Assembly (NCBI GenBank): GCA_002400675.1
Contig: NVQY01000158.1
Span: 1-14,166 of the forward strand
Length of the DNA stretch: 14,166 nucleotides
Direction: 5' to 3'
DNA from: Paracoccaceae bacterium
GTDB taxonomy: Bacteria; Pseudomonadota; Alphaproteobacteria; Rhodobacterales; Rhodobacteraceae
Part shown: positions 6,969 through 14,074 of the stretch, one piece after another
How positions within the stretch are numbered: the stretch's first letter is position 1
Layout of the letters: each line of letters starts with the position of its first letter
Notes under the pieces: generated by a model
Databases searched by the model: none
Seen by the model: the letters and a program-made list of their open reading frames with translations, nothing else
What the model was told of the DNA's origin: nothing
Translations under genes and position numbers: made by a program

Positions 6969-6998
6969 ATATTACCTTCGGATTGTTACCTATTACAA
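6969..6998 (-). promoter_or_regulatory. Candidate leuC-operon promoter
   Basis: On the minus strand TTGTAA (6998-6993) and TAATAT (6974-6969) are 18 bases apart, each matching 4 of 6 sigma-70 positions. They lie in an AT-rich island inside otherwise GC-rich DNA. It would give a leader of nearly 290 bases before leuC. It overlaps the oppositely directed rsfS promoter candidate. Confidence 0.35.
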
Positions 6999-6999
6999 T
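6972..6999 (+). promoter_or_regulatory. Candidate rsfS-rlmH promoter
   Basis: TACAAT (6994-6999) is a good -10 box; TTACCT (6972-6977), 16 bases upstream, is a poor -35. TTACCT recurs at 6986-6991, 14 bases after the first copy, which could be a regulator half-site repeat. The divergent leuC promoter candidate shares this island, so the two transcripts may be co-regulated or compete. Confidence 0.35.
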
Positions 7000-7097
7000 A
7001 TCCCCTGTGCCGGGGGCGAGCGGCACGCTTTATGGAGGACAAAGTCCTGACATCCCCTGCAGAGGCGGTTGTGACCGCTGATGACAAGGGTGGTCCG

Positions 7098-7448
7098 ATG
7101 ACCGCCCACACAAAACCCACCAGCGACAAGCTGATTGCGCATGTTCGTTCCTCACTGGATGACGACAAGGCCGAAGAAGTTGTGCAGATTGACCTGCGCG
7201 GCCAGACCGAGATTGGCGACTATATGGTCATCGCCTCGGGCCGGTCCACGCGTCAGGTTTCAGCCATAGCGGAAAAACTGGTTGATAGCATCAAACAGGA
7301 ATTCGGCTTTACGCCCAAGGTCGAGGGACGCGAGTCTGGCGACTGGGTGCTGGTTGATACCGGCGATGTGATCGTCCACATCTTCCGCCCCGAAGTGCGC
7401 GAATTCTATCAACTGGAAAAACTGTGGCAGCCAACCGGCGACAGCTGA
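7098..7448 (+). CDS. rsfS: Ribosomal silencing factor RsfS (Iojap family)
   Basis: RsfS binds ribosomal protein uL14 on the large subunit and blocks subunit joining, lowering translation in starvation or stationary phase. The 116-residue product is nearly all the RsfS domain. It shows SLDDDKAEEVVQIDLRGQ (19-36), DYMVIASGRSTRQVSAIAEKL (41-61), EGRESGDWVLVDTGDVIVHIF (76-96) and REFYQLEKLW (101-110). I chose ATG at 7098, where AAGGGTGG lies six bases upstream. An in-frame ATG at 7032 would add 22 residues of no family likeness and has a poorer ribosome binding site. rlmH starts 32 bases downstream, the common rsfS-rlmH pairing, so the two form an operon of ribosome-acting proteins. The function is secure from the family; the start is likely rather than certain. 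Confidence 0.95.
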   Translation: MTAHTKPTSDKLIAHVRSSLDDDKAEEVVQIDLRGQTEIGDYMVIASGRSTRQVSAIAEKLVDSIKQEFGFTPKVEGRESGDWVLVDTGDVIVHIFRPEVREFYQLEKLWQPTGDS

Positions 7449-7480
7449 CGCCTGCCCGCGCCGGATAGGGTTGCAACGCC

Positions 7481-7951
7481 ATGCGAGTTCACATTTGTGC
7501 GGTTGGCCGGCTGCGCGCCGGGCCGGAAAAAACCCTGTTTGATGACTATCTTACCCGGTTCGACCGCACGGGCCGCGCTTTGGGGTTGGGGCCGGCCAGA
7601 TTGATCGAGGTCGAAGATCGCAAAGGCGGCGGCATGGGCGCAGAGGCGGCGTTATTGCGCCGGGCCATCCCCAAGGGCGCGTTGATCTGCACGCTGGATG
7701 AACGCGGCAAGACCCTGACCTCGCCGCAATTTTCCAAACATCTGGGCAAATGGCGCGACGCCGGGCGCGGCGATCTGGCGTTGGTGATCGGCGGCGCGGA
7801 TGGCATTGACCCCGGCCTGCGCGCCGAGGCCGACTTCAGCCTGTCGTTTGGCGCGATGGTCTGGCCGCATATGCTGGTGCGGGTGATGTTGGCCGAACAG
7901 CTATACCGCGCCGCGACCATATTGGCTGGCGGGCCGTATCACCGGAGCTAG
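7481..7951 (+). CDS. rlmH: 23S rRNA (pseudouridine1915-N3)-methyltransferase RlmH
   Basis: RlmH is a SPOUT-class dimeric methyltransferase that uses S-adenosylmethionine to methylate pseudouridine 1915 in helix 69 of 23S rRNA on the assembled ribosome. The 156-residue length is normal. The trefoil-knot SAM site is seen as [10 protein letters not shown] (101-110) and the helix [17 protein letters not shown] (128-144). The invariant C-terminal YHRS (153-156) is present. The ATG at 7481 is preceded by GGATAGGG about ten bases away. The stop is only ten bases from the stop of the opposing gene at 7962, leaving no room for a terminator, so the two transcripts probably overlap at their 3' ends. Confidence 0.97.
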   Translation: MRVHICAVGRLRAGPEKTLFDDYLTRFDRTGRALGLGPARLIEVEDRKGGGMGAEAALLRRAIPKGALICTLDERGKTLTSPQFSKHLGKWRDAGRGDLALVIGGADGIDPGLRAEADFSLSFGAMVWPHMLVRVMLAEQLYRAATILAGGPYHRS

Positions 7952-7961
7952 TTCGGCGGGT

Positions 7962-8324
7962 TTAGTTTAGGGAAACAATCGTGGTTTCCGGGCTCCAGCC
8001 ATCGACCAGACAACGCGCCTGAATCTGCACCTGTGTAGTGCCATCGGGCAGGTCTACGCCGGTCAGGGACCGGGTAAAAGGTTGCTCGCCCACATGCGGG
8101 TGGACCAGAATACGAATCGCCAGCTCTTTGCCGTCCATATCCAGAACACGCCACGCATCGGCGTAATGTTCCCACCCGGTATCGGGGTGCGACAGGGTGA
8201 CATCAAACCGCCACCCGTTTGAAGATTTGTCCACGGCGACCCTTTCGACCACAGCAAAATCGGCAAACGCCGGGGCAGCGATCAGAACAGCGGGCAGCAT
8301 CAAAGCAAGCAGAGTATGTTTCAT
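7962..8324 (-). CDS. Small conserved exported protein of unknown function
   Basis: The 120-residue product starts with a clear signal peptide, MKHTLLALMLPAVLIAAPAFA (1-21), cut before DF, so it is probably periplasmic. The mature part has beta-rich character with the blocks WRFDVTLSHPDTGWEHYADAW (39-59) and LVHPHVGEQPFTRSL (73-87), and a single cysteine at position 104. It is rich in His and Trp, but I recognise no catalytic motif or named domain. ATG at 8324 is chosen because it gives the signal peptide; the ribosome binding site is weak. Upstream in-frame starts would overlap the DUF599 gene. It follows that gene by 35 bases on the same strand, so the two are probably co-transcribed. It looks like a conserved Rhodobacteraceae protein; no function is claimed. 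Confidence 0.75.
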   Translation of the reverse strand: MKHTLLALMLPAVLIAAPAFADFAVVERVAVDKSSNGWRFDVTLSHPDTGWEHYADAWRVLDMDGKELAIRILVHPHVGEQPFTRSLTGVDLPDGTTQVQIQARCLVDGWSPETTIVSLN

Positions 8325-8359
8325 GCGGTCGTTATGACAGCCACCGCGCGAAATTGGAA

Positions 8360-9070
8360 TCACGTCTGTGTGTCCGGTGGCACCCGCAACAGGATCTGGC
8401 GCGATTGCGATACAAATTCGCGCCGGTACAACATCGCGGACGTCAAAACCACCGCCAGAATAAGCGGGATCGGCCCCAGCAACCACGCCACCACCGCCAG
8501 CGCAAAGTAGACCGACCGCATCGCCCGGTTGAACGAGCGCGCCGCCGTGATGCTGAGGTCTGCCGACTGACTGGCGCGCGGCAGGGCAAGCGGGGCGGTA
8601 GGATCATTGGGCACCGAGGCCATCAAAACAGAGCAATAGCCAAACAGCCGGTGCGACCAGACGAATTTCAGGAAAGCATTGGACAGAAACAACAAAAGCA
8701 TCAGGATCTTGATCTCCCAGACTACAGTCGGCGCGTTTCCCAGTGTCAGGTCACTGGCCAGCCCGGCCAGCCGTTCGGTGTTGCCAATCAGGGCAAGACC
8801 TCCGCCAATGGCAATCATCGAGGCCGAAGCGAAGAACGCCGTGCCCTGGCGTAAGTTGCTGACCAGTTGAGCGTCAAAGATTCGCGGCTCGCGGGTGACC
8901 ATCTGTTGCATCCAGTCACGGCGGAAATTATCCATCAACACCGAAACCGAGGGTTTACCCGGCGATGTTTTTTCGATCCGCCAGTTGATCCAGACCCACA
9001 GCACGGCCAGCACCGCCAATGCGCCATAGTCCAGCGGCGAAAACAGATATAGTCGGTCATTCCATGTCAT
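8360..9070 (-). CDS. DUF599 family membrane protein
   Basis: The 236-residue protein resembles the DUF599 family. It has an N-terminal membrane segment (about 14-30), then a soluble stretch with RRDWMQQMVTREPRIFDAQL. A hydrophobic pair follows (about 78-97 and 118-130), then the motif FLKFVWSHRLFGYCSVLM (133-150), and two C-terminal segments (about 187-215). No enzymatic motif is visible and the family has no established role. ATG at 9070 gives the expected MTWNDRL start, but no strong ribosome binding site precedes it. It is transcribed divergently from glcD with only 80 bases between the two starts, so its promoter must lie close to or overlap the glc control region. The small exported protein follows 35 bases downstream. 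Confidence 0.85.
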   Translation of the reverse strand: MTWNDRLYLFSPLDYGALAVLAVLWVWINWRIEKTSPGKPSVSVLMDNFRRDWMQQMVTREPRIFDAQLVSNLRQGTAFFASASMIAIGGGLALIGNTERLAGLASDLTLGNAPTVVWEIKILMLLLFLSNAFLKFVWSHRLFGYCSVLMASVPNDPTAPLALPRASQSADLSITAARSFNRAMRSVYFALAVVAWLLGPIPLILAVVLTSAMLYRREFVSQSRQILLRVPPDTQT

Positions 9071-9100
9071 GGCTGTGACAGTATGTTTTCGGATGCGTAC

Positions 9101-9129
9101 TTGCCAGATGGTAAAATTGGTAATATCTT
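9101..9129 (+). promoter_or_regulatory. Candidate promoter of glcDEF
   Basis: TTGCCA (9101-9106; 5 of 6 consensus) and TATCTT (9124-9129; 4 of 6) have the ideal 17-base spacing. Initiation would fall near 9136, giving a leader of about 15 bases that carries the AGGAGA ribosome binding site before the ATG at 9151. The -10 box lies within the spacer of an inverted repeat, so a bound regulator would be expected to block it. Confidence 0.5.
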
Positions 9130-9138
9130 TTTACCAAT
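9116..9138. promoter_or_regulatory. Candidate operator: 8-bp inverted repeat over the glcD -10 region
   Basis: ATTGGTAA (9116-9123) and TTACCAAT (9131-9138) are perfect inverted copies separated by seven bases. A further near-copy, ATGGTAA, sits at 9108-9114 in direct orientation. TTGGT/ACCAA half-sites resemble those of GntR/FadR-subfamily regulators such as PdhR, LldR and GlcC, which often control glycolate and lactate oxidases. The regulator gene is not in the window, so the identity is inference. Confidence 0.5.
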
Positions 9139-9150
9139 AGGAGAATCCGC

Positions 9151-10599
9151 ATGGAAATGCCCACCCCCAACCCGGAAATCATCGCCCGCAAGGCGGCCCT
9201 TGTTGCGCGTCTGGAACGTGTGTTGCCCAAGGAGGCCATCATCTCGGACGAGATCGAAACCCGCGCCTATGAGTGTGACGCGCTGACCGCGTATAAGTGC
9301 CCGCCGATGCTGGCCGTGTTGCCGTCCTCGACGCAGGAAGTGTCTGACGTTTTGCGCATCTGCCACGAGATGGGGGTGCCTGTGGTGCCGCGCGGGGCCG
9401 GCACTTCGCTGGCCGGGGGGGCGTTGCCGACCGCTGACAGTATTATTCTGGGCGTGGCCAAGATGAATGACGTTCTGGAAACCGATTATGAAAACCGCAT
9501 CATTAGGGTGCAGACCGGGCGCACGAACCTCAGCGTCAGCGGCGCGGTGGCGGAAGAGGATTTCTTTTACGCGCCCGACCCGTCAAGTCAGCTGGCCTGC
9601 GCCATTGCCGGCAATATCGCGATGAATTCCGGCGGGGCGCATTGTCTGAAATACGGGGTGACGACCAACAATCTGCTGGGCGTTACGTTGGTGTTGATGG
9701 ATGGCACGGTGACGGAAATCGGCGGGGGCTATCTGGATTCAGGCGGGCTTGACCTGTTGGGGTTGATCTGTGGCTCTGAGGGGCAGTTGGGCGTGGTGAC
9801 CGAGGCCACGTTGCGTATTTTGCGCAAGCCTGAGGGCGCAAGGCCGGTGTTGATCGGCTTTGACAGCAACGAAGTGGCCGGGGCCTGTGTCAGCGACATC
9901 ATTCGCGCCGGGGTTTTGCCGGTGGCAATCGAGTTCATGGACCGCCCGTGCATCGAGGCGACCGAGGCCTTTGCCCACGCCGGGTACCCCATGTGCGAGG
10001 CCTTGTTGATCGTCGAAGTCGAAGGCAGCCCGGATGAGATTGACGCGCAGTTGAAGGTGATCAAGGACATCGCGCGCGGTCACAACCCGGTGGAGTTGCG
10101 CGAGGCACAGGACGAAGACGAGGCCGCGCGCATCTGGCTGGGACGCAAGAGCGCGTTTGGGGCCATGGGGCAGATCAACGATTACATGTGTCTGGATGGC
10201 ACGATTCCGGTCACGGCCTTGCCGCTGGTTCTGCGAAGGATTGAAGAGATGTCGAAGGAATATGGGCTGGACGTGGCCAATGTGTTTCATGCGGGTGACG
10301 GCAACATGCATCCGCTGATCCTGTTTGACGCCAACAAGCCGGGTGATCTGGAGTTATGCGAGGATTTTGGCGCGGATATTCTGAAACTATGCGTCGAGGT
10401 TGGCGGCTGTCTGACCGGAGAGCACGGGGTTGGGGTGGAAAAGCGCGATTTGATGCTGGTGCAGTATTCAAAGGTGGATCTGGAGGCGCAGTTGGCGATC
10501 AAGGACGTGTTTGATCCCGCATGGTTGTTGAACCCGGCCAAGGTGTTTCCGCTGGCCATAACGAAAGACCGCAGGGAAGCGCGCGCGACTGCCGCGTAA
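9151..10599 (+). CDS. glcD: Glycolate oxidase FAD subunit GlcD
   Basis: GlcD is the FAD-binding catalytic subunit of the membrane-associated glycolate oxidase complex GlcDEF, which converts glycolate (a phytoplankton exudate and 2-phosphoglycolate product) to glyoxylate. The 482-residue length is typical. The PCMH-type FAD domain shows VPRGAGTSLAGGALP (79-93) and GNIAMNSGG (154-162). The C-terminal FAD-oxidase domain shows HAGDGNMHP (380-388), LTGEHGVGVEKR (421-432) and NPAKVFP (461-467). ATG at 9151 is chosen over the ATG at 9157 because AGGAGA lies about seven bases upstream. A D-lactate dehydrogenase of the same fold is the alternative, but glcE and glcF directly downstream support GlcD. 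A promoter and inverted-repeat operator precede it. Confidence 0.96.
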   Translation: MEMPTPNPEIIARKAALVARLERVLPKEAIISDEIETRAYECDALTAYKCPPMLAVLPSSTQEVSDVLRICHEMGVPVVPRGAGTSLAGGALPTADSIILGVAKMNDVLETDYENRIIRVQTGRTNLSVSGAVAEEDFFYAPDPSSQLACAIAGNIAMNSGGAHCLKYGVTTNNLLGVTLVLMDGTVTEIGGGYLDSGGLDLLGLICGSEGQLGVVTEATLRILRKPEGARPVLIGFDSNEVAGACVSDIIRAGVLPVAIEFMDRPCIEATEAFAHAGYPMCEALLIVEVEGSPDEIDAQLKVIKDIARGHNPVELREAQDEDEAARIWLGRKSAFGAMGQINDYMCLDGTIPVTALPLVLRRIEEMSKEYGLDVANVFHAGDGNMHPLILFDANKPGDLELCEDFGADILKLCVEVGGCLTGEHGVGVEKRDLMLVQYSKVDLEAQLAIKDVFDPAWLLNPAKVFPLAITKDRREARATAA

Positions 10600-10601
10600 G
10601 A

Positions 10602-10657
10602 GGGGGCCAGCCCCCATCGCCCTGACGGGCAATTCCCCCGGAGTATTTTGAACAAGA
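10602..10657. repeat. Intergenic tandem hairpins between glcD and glcE
   Basis: Three bases after the glcD stop, GGGGG/CCCCC around CCAG (10602-10615) is followed by GCCC/GGGC around four bases (10619-10630). Then comes a CCCCCGGAGTATTTTG stretch and an AAGAAG run. There is no T tract, so this does not look like an intrinsic terminator. The layout recalls intergenic repeats I associate from memory with Rhodobacteraceae genomes. It may tune mRNA stability between the two cistrons. The repeat status cannot be shown from a single copy. Confidence 0.45.
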
Positions 10658-10665
10658 AGAAGCGT

Positions 10666-11796
10666 ATGGAACCGAAGAATGAGGCCGAACTGGCCGGGAT
10701 TATAGCAGCGGCTGAAGGGCCTTTGGCGATAGAGGGTGGCGGCACACGGGGTGTTGTGGTTGGCGGTGAGGTGTTGAGCACGTCGGGGCTGGCTGGGGTT
10801 GAATTGTATGAACCGGGGGCGCTGACGTTGGTGGCGCGCGCGGGCACGCCGGTGGCGAAGATTGAGGCGGTATTGGCCGAGCATAATCAACGGATGGCGT
10901 TTGAGCCGATGGATCATCGGGGGTTGGTCGGATCATCCGGCACGCCGACCATTGGCGGGGTGATTGCCGGGAATATCTCGGGGCCGCGTCGGGTTCAGGT
11001 CGGGGCGGCGCGGGATTTCCTGTTGGGGGTTCGTTTTGTTGATGGGCGGGGCCAGGTTATTCGCAATGGCGGGCGGGTGATGAAGAATGTCACTGGCTAT
11101 GATCTGGTCAAATTGCTGGCCGGGTCGTGGGGTACGTTGGGGGTATTGAGCGAGGTTGCTCTTAAGGTGTTGCCGATGGCCGAGACGCAGGCGTCGGTTC
11201 TGGTTGAAGTATCGGATGCAGGGGCGGCGGTTGGGGTGATGTCGCGGGCGTTGGGGTCTCCGTTTGAAGTCAGCGGCGCGGCGTTTGATCCGGCGGCATC
11301 GCTGGTGATGCTGAGGGTTGAGGGATTTGAGGCGTCGGTGGCCTATCGTTTGGAGCGGTTGAAGGATCTGCTGGGGGATGCGGGTGAGGTGAGTTTCACT
11401 GAGACGTTTGAGCAATCAGAGCTGCTTTGGCGGGCCGTGCGCGATGTTGATGTGTTTCAGGGGCGTGCGGGGGATGTGTGGCGACTGTCGGTTAAGCCTT
11501 CGCAGGCACCGGAGGTGGTGGCGAGGCTGGAGGCGGATGGGCTGTTGTTCGATTGGGGCGGCGGGTTGATCTGGGTTTTGATGCCCGAGGGGGTCAATTT
11601 TCGCCAGCGCGCCGGGGGTTTTGCCGGCCATGCGACGTTGGTTCGGGCAAGTGAGGAGGTCAAGGCGCGGTTGGGAGTGTTTCACCCGTTGCCCGCGCCG
11701 TTGCAGGTGATCAGTGACGGGATACGCAAGCGGTTTGATCCCAGGGGCATTCTGAACGCCGGGTTGATGCAGCCGGGCGCGGGGGTGGCTATCTGA
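10666..11796 (+). CDS. glcE: Glycolate oxidase FAD-binding subunit GlcE
   Basis: GlcE is the second, shorter FAD-binding subunit of the glycolate oxidase complex. The 376-residue product has the PCMH-type FAD domain with AIEGGGTRG (21-29), SSGTPTIGGVIAGNISGPRR (roughly 89-108) and MKNVTGYDLVKLLAGSWGTLG (roughly 138-158). It ends in FDPRGILNAG, the usual oxidase C-terminus. I chose ATG at 10666. An in-frame TTG at 10648 would add six residues read from the A-rich repeat-like stretch. The ribosome binding site is weak for either start (GAAGAAG). The stop TGA shares its last base with the glcF ATG (TGATG), so glcF translation is coupled to it. The gene is strongly purine-skewed, with many TTG and GGG codons. 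Confidence 0.93.
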   Translation: MEPKNEAELAGIIAAAEGPLAIEGGGTRGVVVGGEVLSTSGLAGVELYEPGALTLVARAGTPVAKIEAVLAEHNQRMAFEPMDHRGLVGSSGTPTIGGVIAGNISGPRRVQVGAARDFLLGVRFVDGRGQVIRNGGRVMKNVTGYDLVKLLAGSWGTLGVLSEVALKVLPMAETQASVLVEVSDAGAAVGVMSRALGSPFEVSGAAFDPAASLVMLRVEGFEASVAYRLERLKDLLGDAGEVSFTETFEQSELLWRAVRDVDVFQGRAGDVWRLSVKPSQAPEVVARLEADGLLFDWGGGLIWVLMPEGVNFRQRAGGFAGHATLVRASEEVKARLGVFHPLPAPLQVISDGIRKRFDPRGILNAGLMQPGAGVAI

Positions 11797-13124
11797 TGCA
11801 GACCGTTTTCACCAAGGAGCAGTTGCAGGACCCGGCCATTCAAAGCGCCAATGATATTCTGCGGGCCTGTGTGCATTGCGGGTTTTGCACCGCCACCTGC
11901 CCCACCTATCAGGTGTTGGGCGACGAATTGGACAGTCCGCGAGGGCGAATCTATCTGATCAAGGACATGCTTGAGAACGACCGGGTGCCGGATGAACGCA
12001 CGGTCAAGCATATTGATCGCTGTCTGTCGTGTCTTGCCTGCATGACCACCTGCCCGTCCGGCGTGCATTACATGCATCTGGTCGATCAGGCACGGGCCTA
12101 TATTGAACGGCGCTATAAACGTCCCCTGACCGATCGCGCGTTGCGTTGGGTGTTGGCACGGATATTGCCGCATCCGGGGCGGTTTCGTCTGGCGTTGCTG
12201 GGGGCCAAGATTGCGCGGCCTTTCAAGGGGCTGATCCCGGACCCAAGGCTGCGCGCGATGCTTGAGATGGCCCCAAAGCAGATCCCGCCGGTCAGTCGCA
12301 ACGACGACCCGCAAAGCTTTGCGCCGCGCGCGCCACGCAAGATGCGGGTGGCGTTGATGACCGGCTGTGCGCAGAAGGCGCTGAACACCGATATCAATGA
12401 CGCCACCATCCGTCTGTTGACCCGGTTGGGCTGCGAGGTGGTGGTGGCACGCGGGGCGGGTTGTTGCGGGGCGTTGACGCATCACATGGGCAAAGAGGAT
12501 GAAAGCCACGCCAGTGCAGCGCGTAATATTTCCGCTTGGGTGCAGGAAATGGACGGCGAGGGGTTGGACGCGATTGTCATCAACACCAGCGGGTGCGGCA
12601 CCACGGTCAAGGATTATGGGTTCATGTTTCGCAACGCCCCGCTGGCTGAGGATGCCGCGCGGGTGTCGGCGCTGGCCATGGATGTGAGCGAGGTTCTGAT
12701 GCGTCTTGATACGCCCGTGGGTGAAGAAATTAACCTGACGGTGGCCTATCACGCGGCCTGTTCGCTGCAACACGGGCAAAAGATCACGGCGGCCCCCAAG
12801 ACCTTGCTGAAACGCGCCGGGTTCAGGGTGGTGGAGCCTAAGGACAGTCATTTGTGCTGTGGGTCTGCCGGGACGTATAACCTGATGCAGCCCGAGATTT
12901 CAGGCGAGCTAAAGGCGCGAAAGGTGCAGACGTTAGAGGCGAAATCGCCCGATATCATTGCCGCTGGTAACATCGGCTGCATGATGCAGATCGGGTCGGG
13001 GACGCAGGTTCCGATTGTTCATACAGTTGAATTGCTGGACTGGGCCACGGGGGGGCCGCGCCCTTCGGCGTTGGGGAATTCGGACATCCCGGCGCGGTTG
13101 CCGACCCGCGAGAATGCCTGTTAA
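11796..13124 (+). CDS. glcF: Glycolate oxidase iron-sulfur subunit GlcF
   Basis: GlcF carries electrons from the GlcD/GlcE flavins towards the respiratory chain at the inner membrane. The 442-residue protein has two 4Fe-4S motifs: C25-x2-C28-x2-C31-x3-C35 (CVHCGFCTATCPTY) and C76-x2-C79-x2-C82-x3-C86 (CLSCLACMTTCPSG). These are followed by the paired CCG domains of the heterodisulfide-reductase type, centred on GAGCCGAL (220-227) and HLCCGSAGTYN (352-362). ATG at 11796 overlaps the glcE stop by one base. It is the last gene of the oxidase operon. No intrinsic terminator is visible in the 60 bases before the protease gene, so read-through is possible. Confidence 0.96.
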   Translation: MQTVFTKEQLQDPAIQSANDILRACVHCGFCTATCPTYQVLGDELDSPRGRIYLIKDMLENDRVPDERTVKHIDRCLSCLACMTTCPSGVHYMHLVDQARAYIERRYKRPLTDRALRWVLARILPHPGRFRLALLGAKIARPFKGLIPDPRLRAMLEMAPKQIPPVSRNDDPQSFAPRAPRKMRVALMTGCAQKALNTDINDATIRLLTRLGCEVVVARGAGCCGALTHHMGKEDESHASAARNISAWVQEMDGEGLDAIVINTSGCGTTVKDYGFMFRNAPLAEDAARVSALAMDVSEVLMRLDTPVGEEINLTVAYHAACSLQHGQKITAAPKTLLKRAGFRVVEPKDSHLCCGSAGTYNLMQPEISGELKARKVQTLEAKSPDIIAAGNIGCMMQIGSGTQVPIVHTVELLDWATGGPRPSALGNSDIPARLPTRENAC

Positions 13125-13184
13125 TCGCCGTATTTCCGCCGCACCTGCCCCCTAGGCCTTGGCCAAAGAAGCAAAGGATAGGCG

Positions 13185-14021
13185 ATGCGCGGGCTTTTAA
13201 CATTGTTGGTGATGGTGCTGATGGCACCTGTGGCCTTTGCACAAACCGGCGCACAGATCAGCGCACAGACCAGCGCGCTGGAAAGTCTGGACACCATGGA
13301 TGCGGGGCGTCAGTGGCAGGCCGTTGGGCGACTGGATATCAACGGCACCGGGTTTTGCACCGGCGCGTTGATTGCGCCCAATCTGGTGCTGACCGCGTCC
13401 CATTGCCTGTTCAACAAATCCGACGGGTCGCGCGTTGACCCCGGGACGATCGAGTTTCTGGCCGGGTGGCGCAATGGCCGCGCTGCCGCCTATCGCAAGG
13501 TGCGCCGGGCTGTCGTGCATCCCGATTATGTTTTCAATCAGGCGGTGTCGCCGGAACGGGTGCGCAATGATCTGGCGCTGCTGGAACTGGAACGCCCGAT
13601 CCGCAATACCACGGTGATTCCGTTCGAGACCGATCCGCGCCCGCGCAAGGGCGATAAGGTTGGCGTCGTGTCCTATGCCAAAGGCCGCGCAGACGCCCCG
13701 TCGCTGCAACAGGTCTGCGCGGTGATTGCCCGCCAACAGGGCATTCTGGTGATGAACTGTGACGTTGATTTCGGATCCTCGGGTGCGCCGATCTTTTCCT
13801 TTGCAAGCGGCACGCCGCGCATCGTATCCATCGTTTCCGCCAAAGCCGAAATCAGCGGTGAACGCGTGGCCTTGGGTACATCGTTGCTGGAACCCTTAGC
13901 CGTGTTGCACCGTGAACTGGCCGCTGGGCGGGGGTTTGCGTTGGCTCCGTCCCCCAGCACCACCCGCATCGTCGTCGGCGGATTGCGCAACAATACCGGT
14001 GCGAAATTCGTGAAACCCTGA
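13185..14021 (+). CDS. Secreted trypsin-fold (S1) serine protease
   Basis: The 278-residue product has a signal peptide (1-19, ending FA before Q20). An S1 peptidase domain follows, with the catalytic triad H73 (LTASHC), D129 (RNDLALLELE) and S199 (DFGSSGAPIF). The serine motif is G-S-S-G rather than trypsin's G-D-S-G, a form found in many bacterial and V8-like S1 peptidases, so activity is expected. C58-C74 and C178-C192 are likely disulfides, consistent with a periplasmic or secreted location. About 25 residues between the signal peptide and the domain may be a short propeptide. ATG at 13185 has AAGGA about eight bases upstream. It follows glcF by 60 bases on the same strand; a functional link to glycolate oxidation is not evident. 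The substrate is unknown. Confidence 0.88.
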   Translation: MRGLLTLLVMVLMAPVAFAQTGAQISAQTSALESLDTMDAGRQWQAVGRLDINGTGFCTGALIAPNLVLTASHCLFNKSDGSRVDPGTIEFLAGWRNGRAAAYRKVRRAVVHPDYVFNQAVSPERVRNDLALLELERPIRNTTVIPFETDPRPRKGDKVGVVSYAKGRADAPSLQQVCAVIARQQGILVMNCDVDFGSSGAPIFSFASGTPRIVSIVSAKAEISGERVALGTSLLEPLAVLHRELAAGRGFALAPSPSTTRIVVGGLRNNTGAKFVKP

Positions 14022-14051
14022 CGCCGAGTGTGATCGCTATATGATGCGCCC

Positions 14052-14074
14052 AAGAAAATTCGCCGAATTTTCTT
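14052..14074. repeat. Perfect 11-bp palindrome with one central base
   Basis: AAGAAAATTCG (14052-14062) is followed, after a single C, by its exact reverse complement (14064-14074). As RNA it could form a nine-pair, AU-rich stem with loop CGCCG. It lies 31 bases after the protease stop and may be a weak bidirectional terminator or a protein-binding site. The remaining 92 bases to the window end show no convincing gene start. Confidence 0.6.

Noticed and set aside
7032..7097. In-frame upstream ATG for rsfS adding 22 residues
   Set aside because: The extension resembles nothing in the family and its ribosome binding site is poorer than that of the ATG at 7098.
10648..10665. TTG start for glcE
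   Set aside because: It would translate an A-rich repeat-like stretch (NKKKR) and has no better ribosome binding site than the ATG at 10666.
11682..12851. A 389-codon open frame on the minus strand opposite glcE/glcF
   Set aside because: It is antisense to genes with clear cofactor motifs and its composition shows no recognisable domain.
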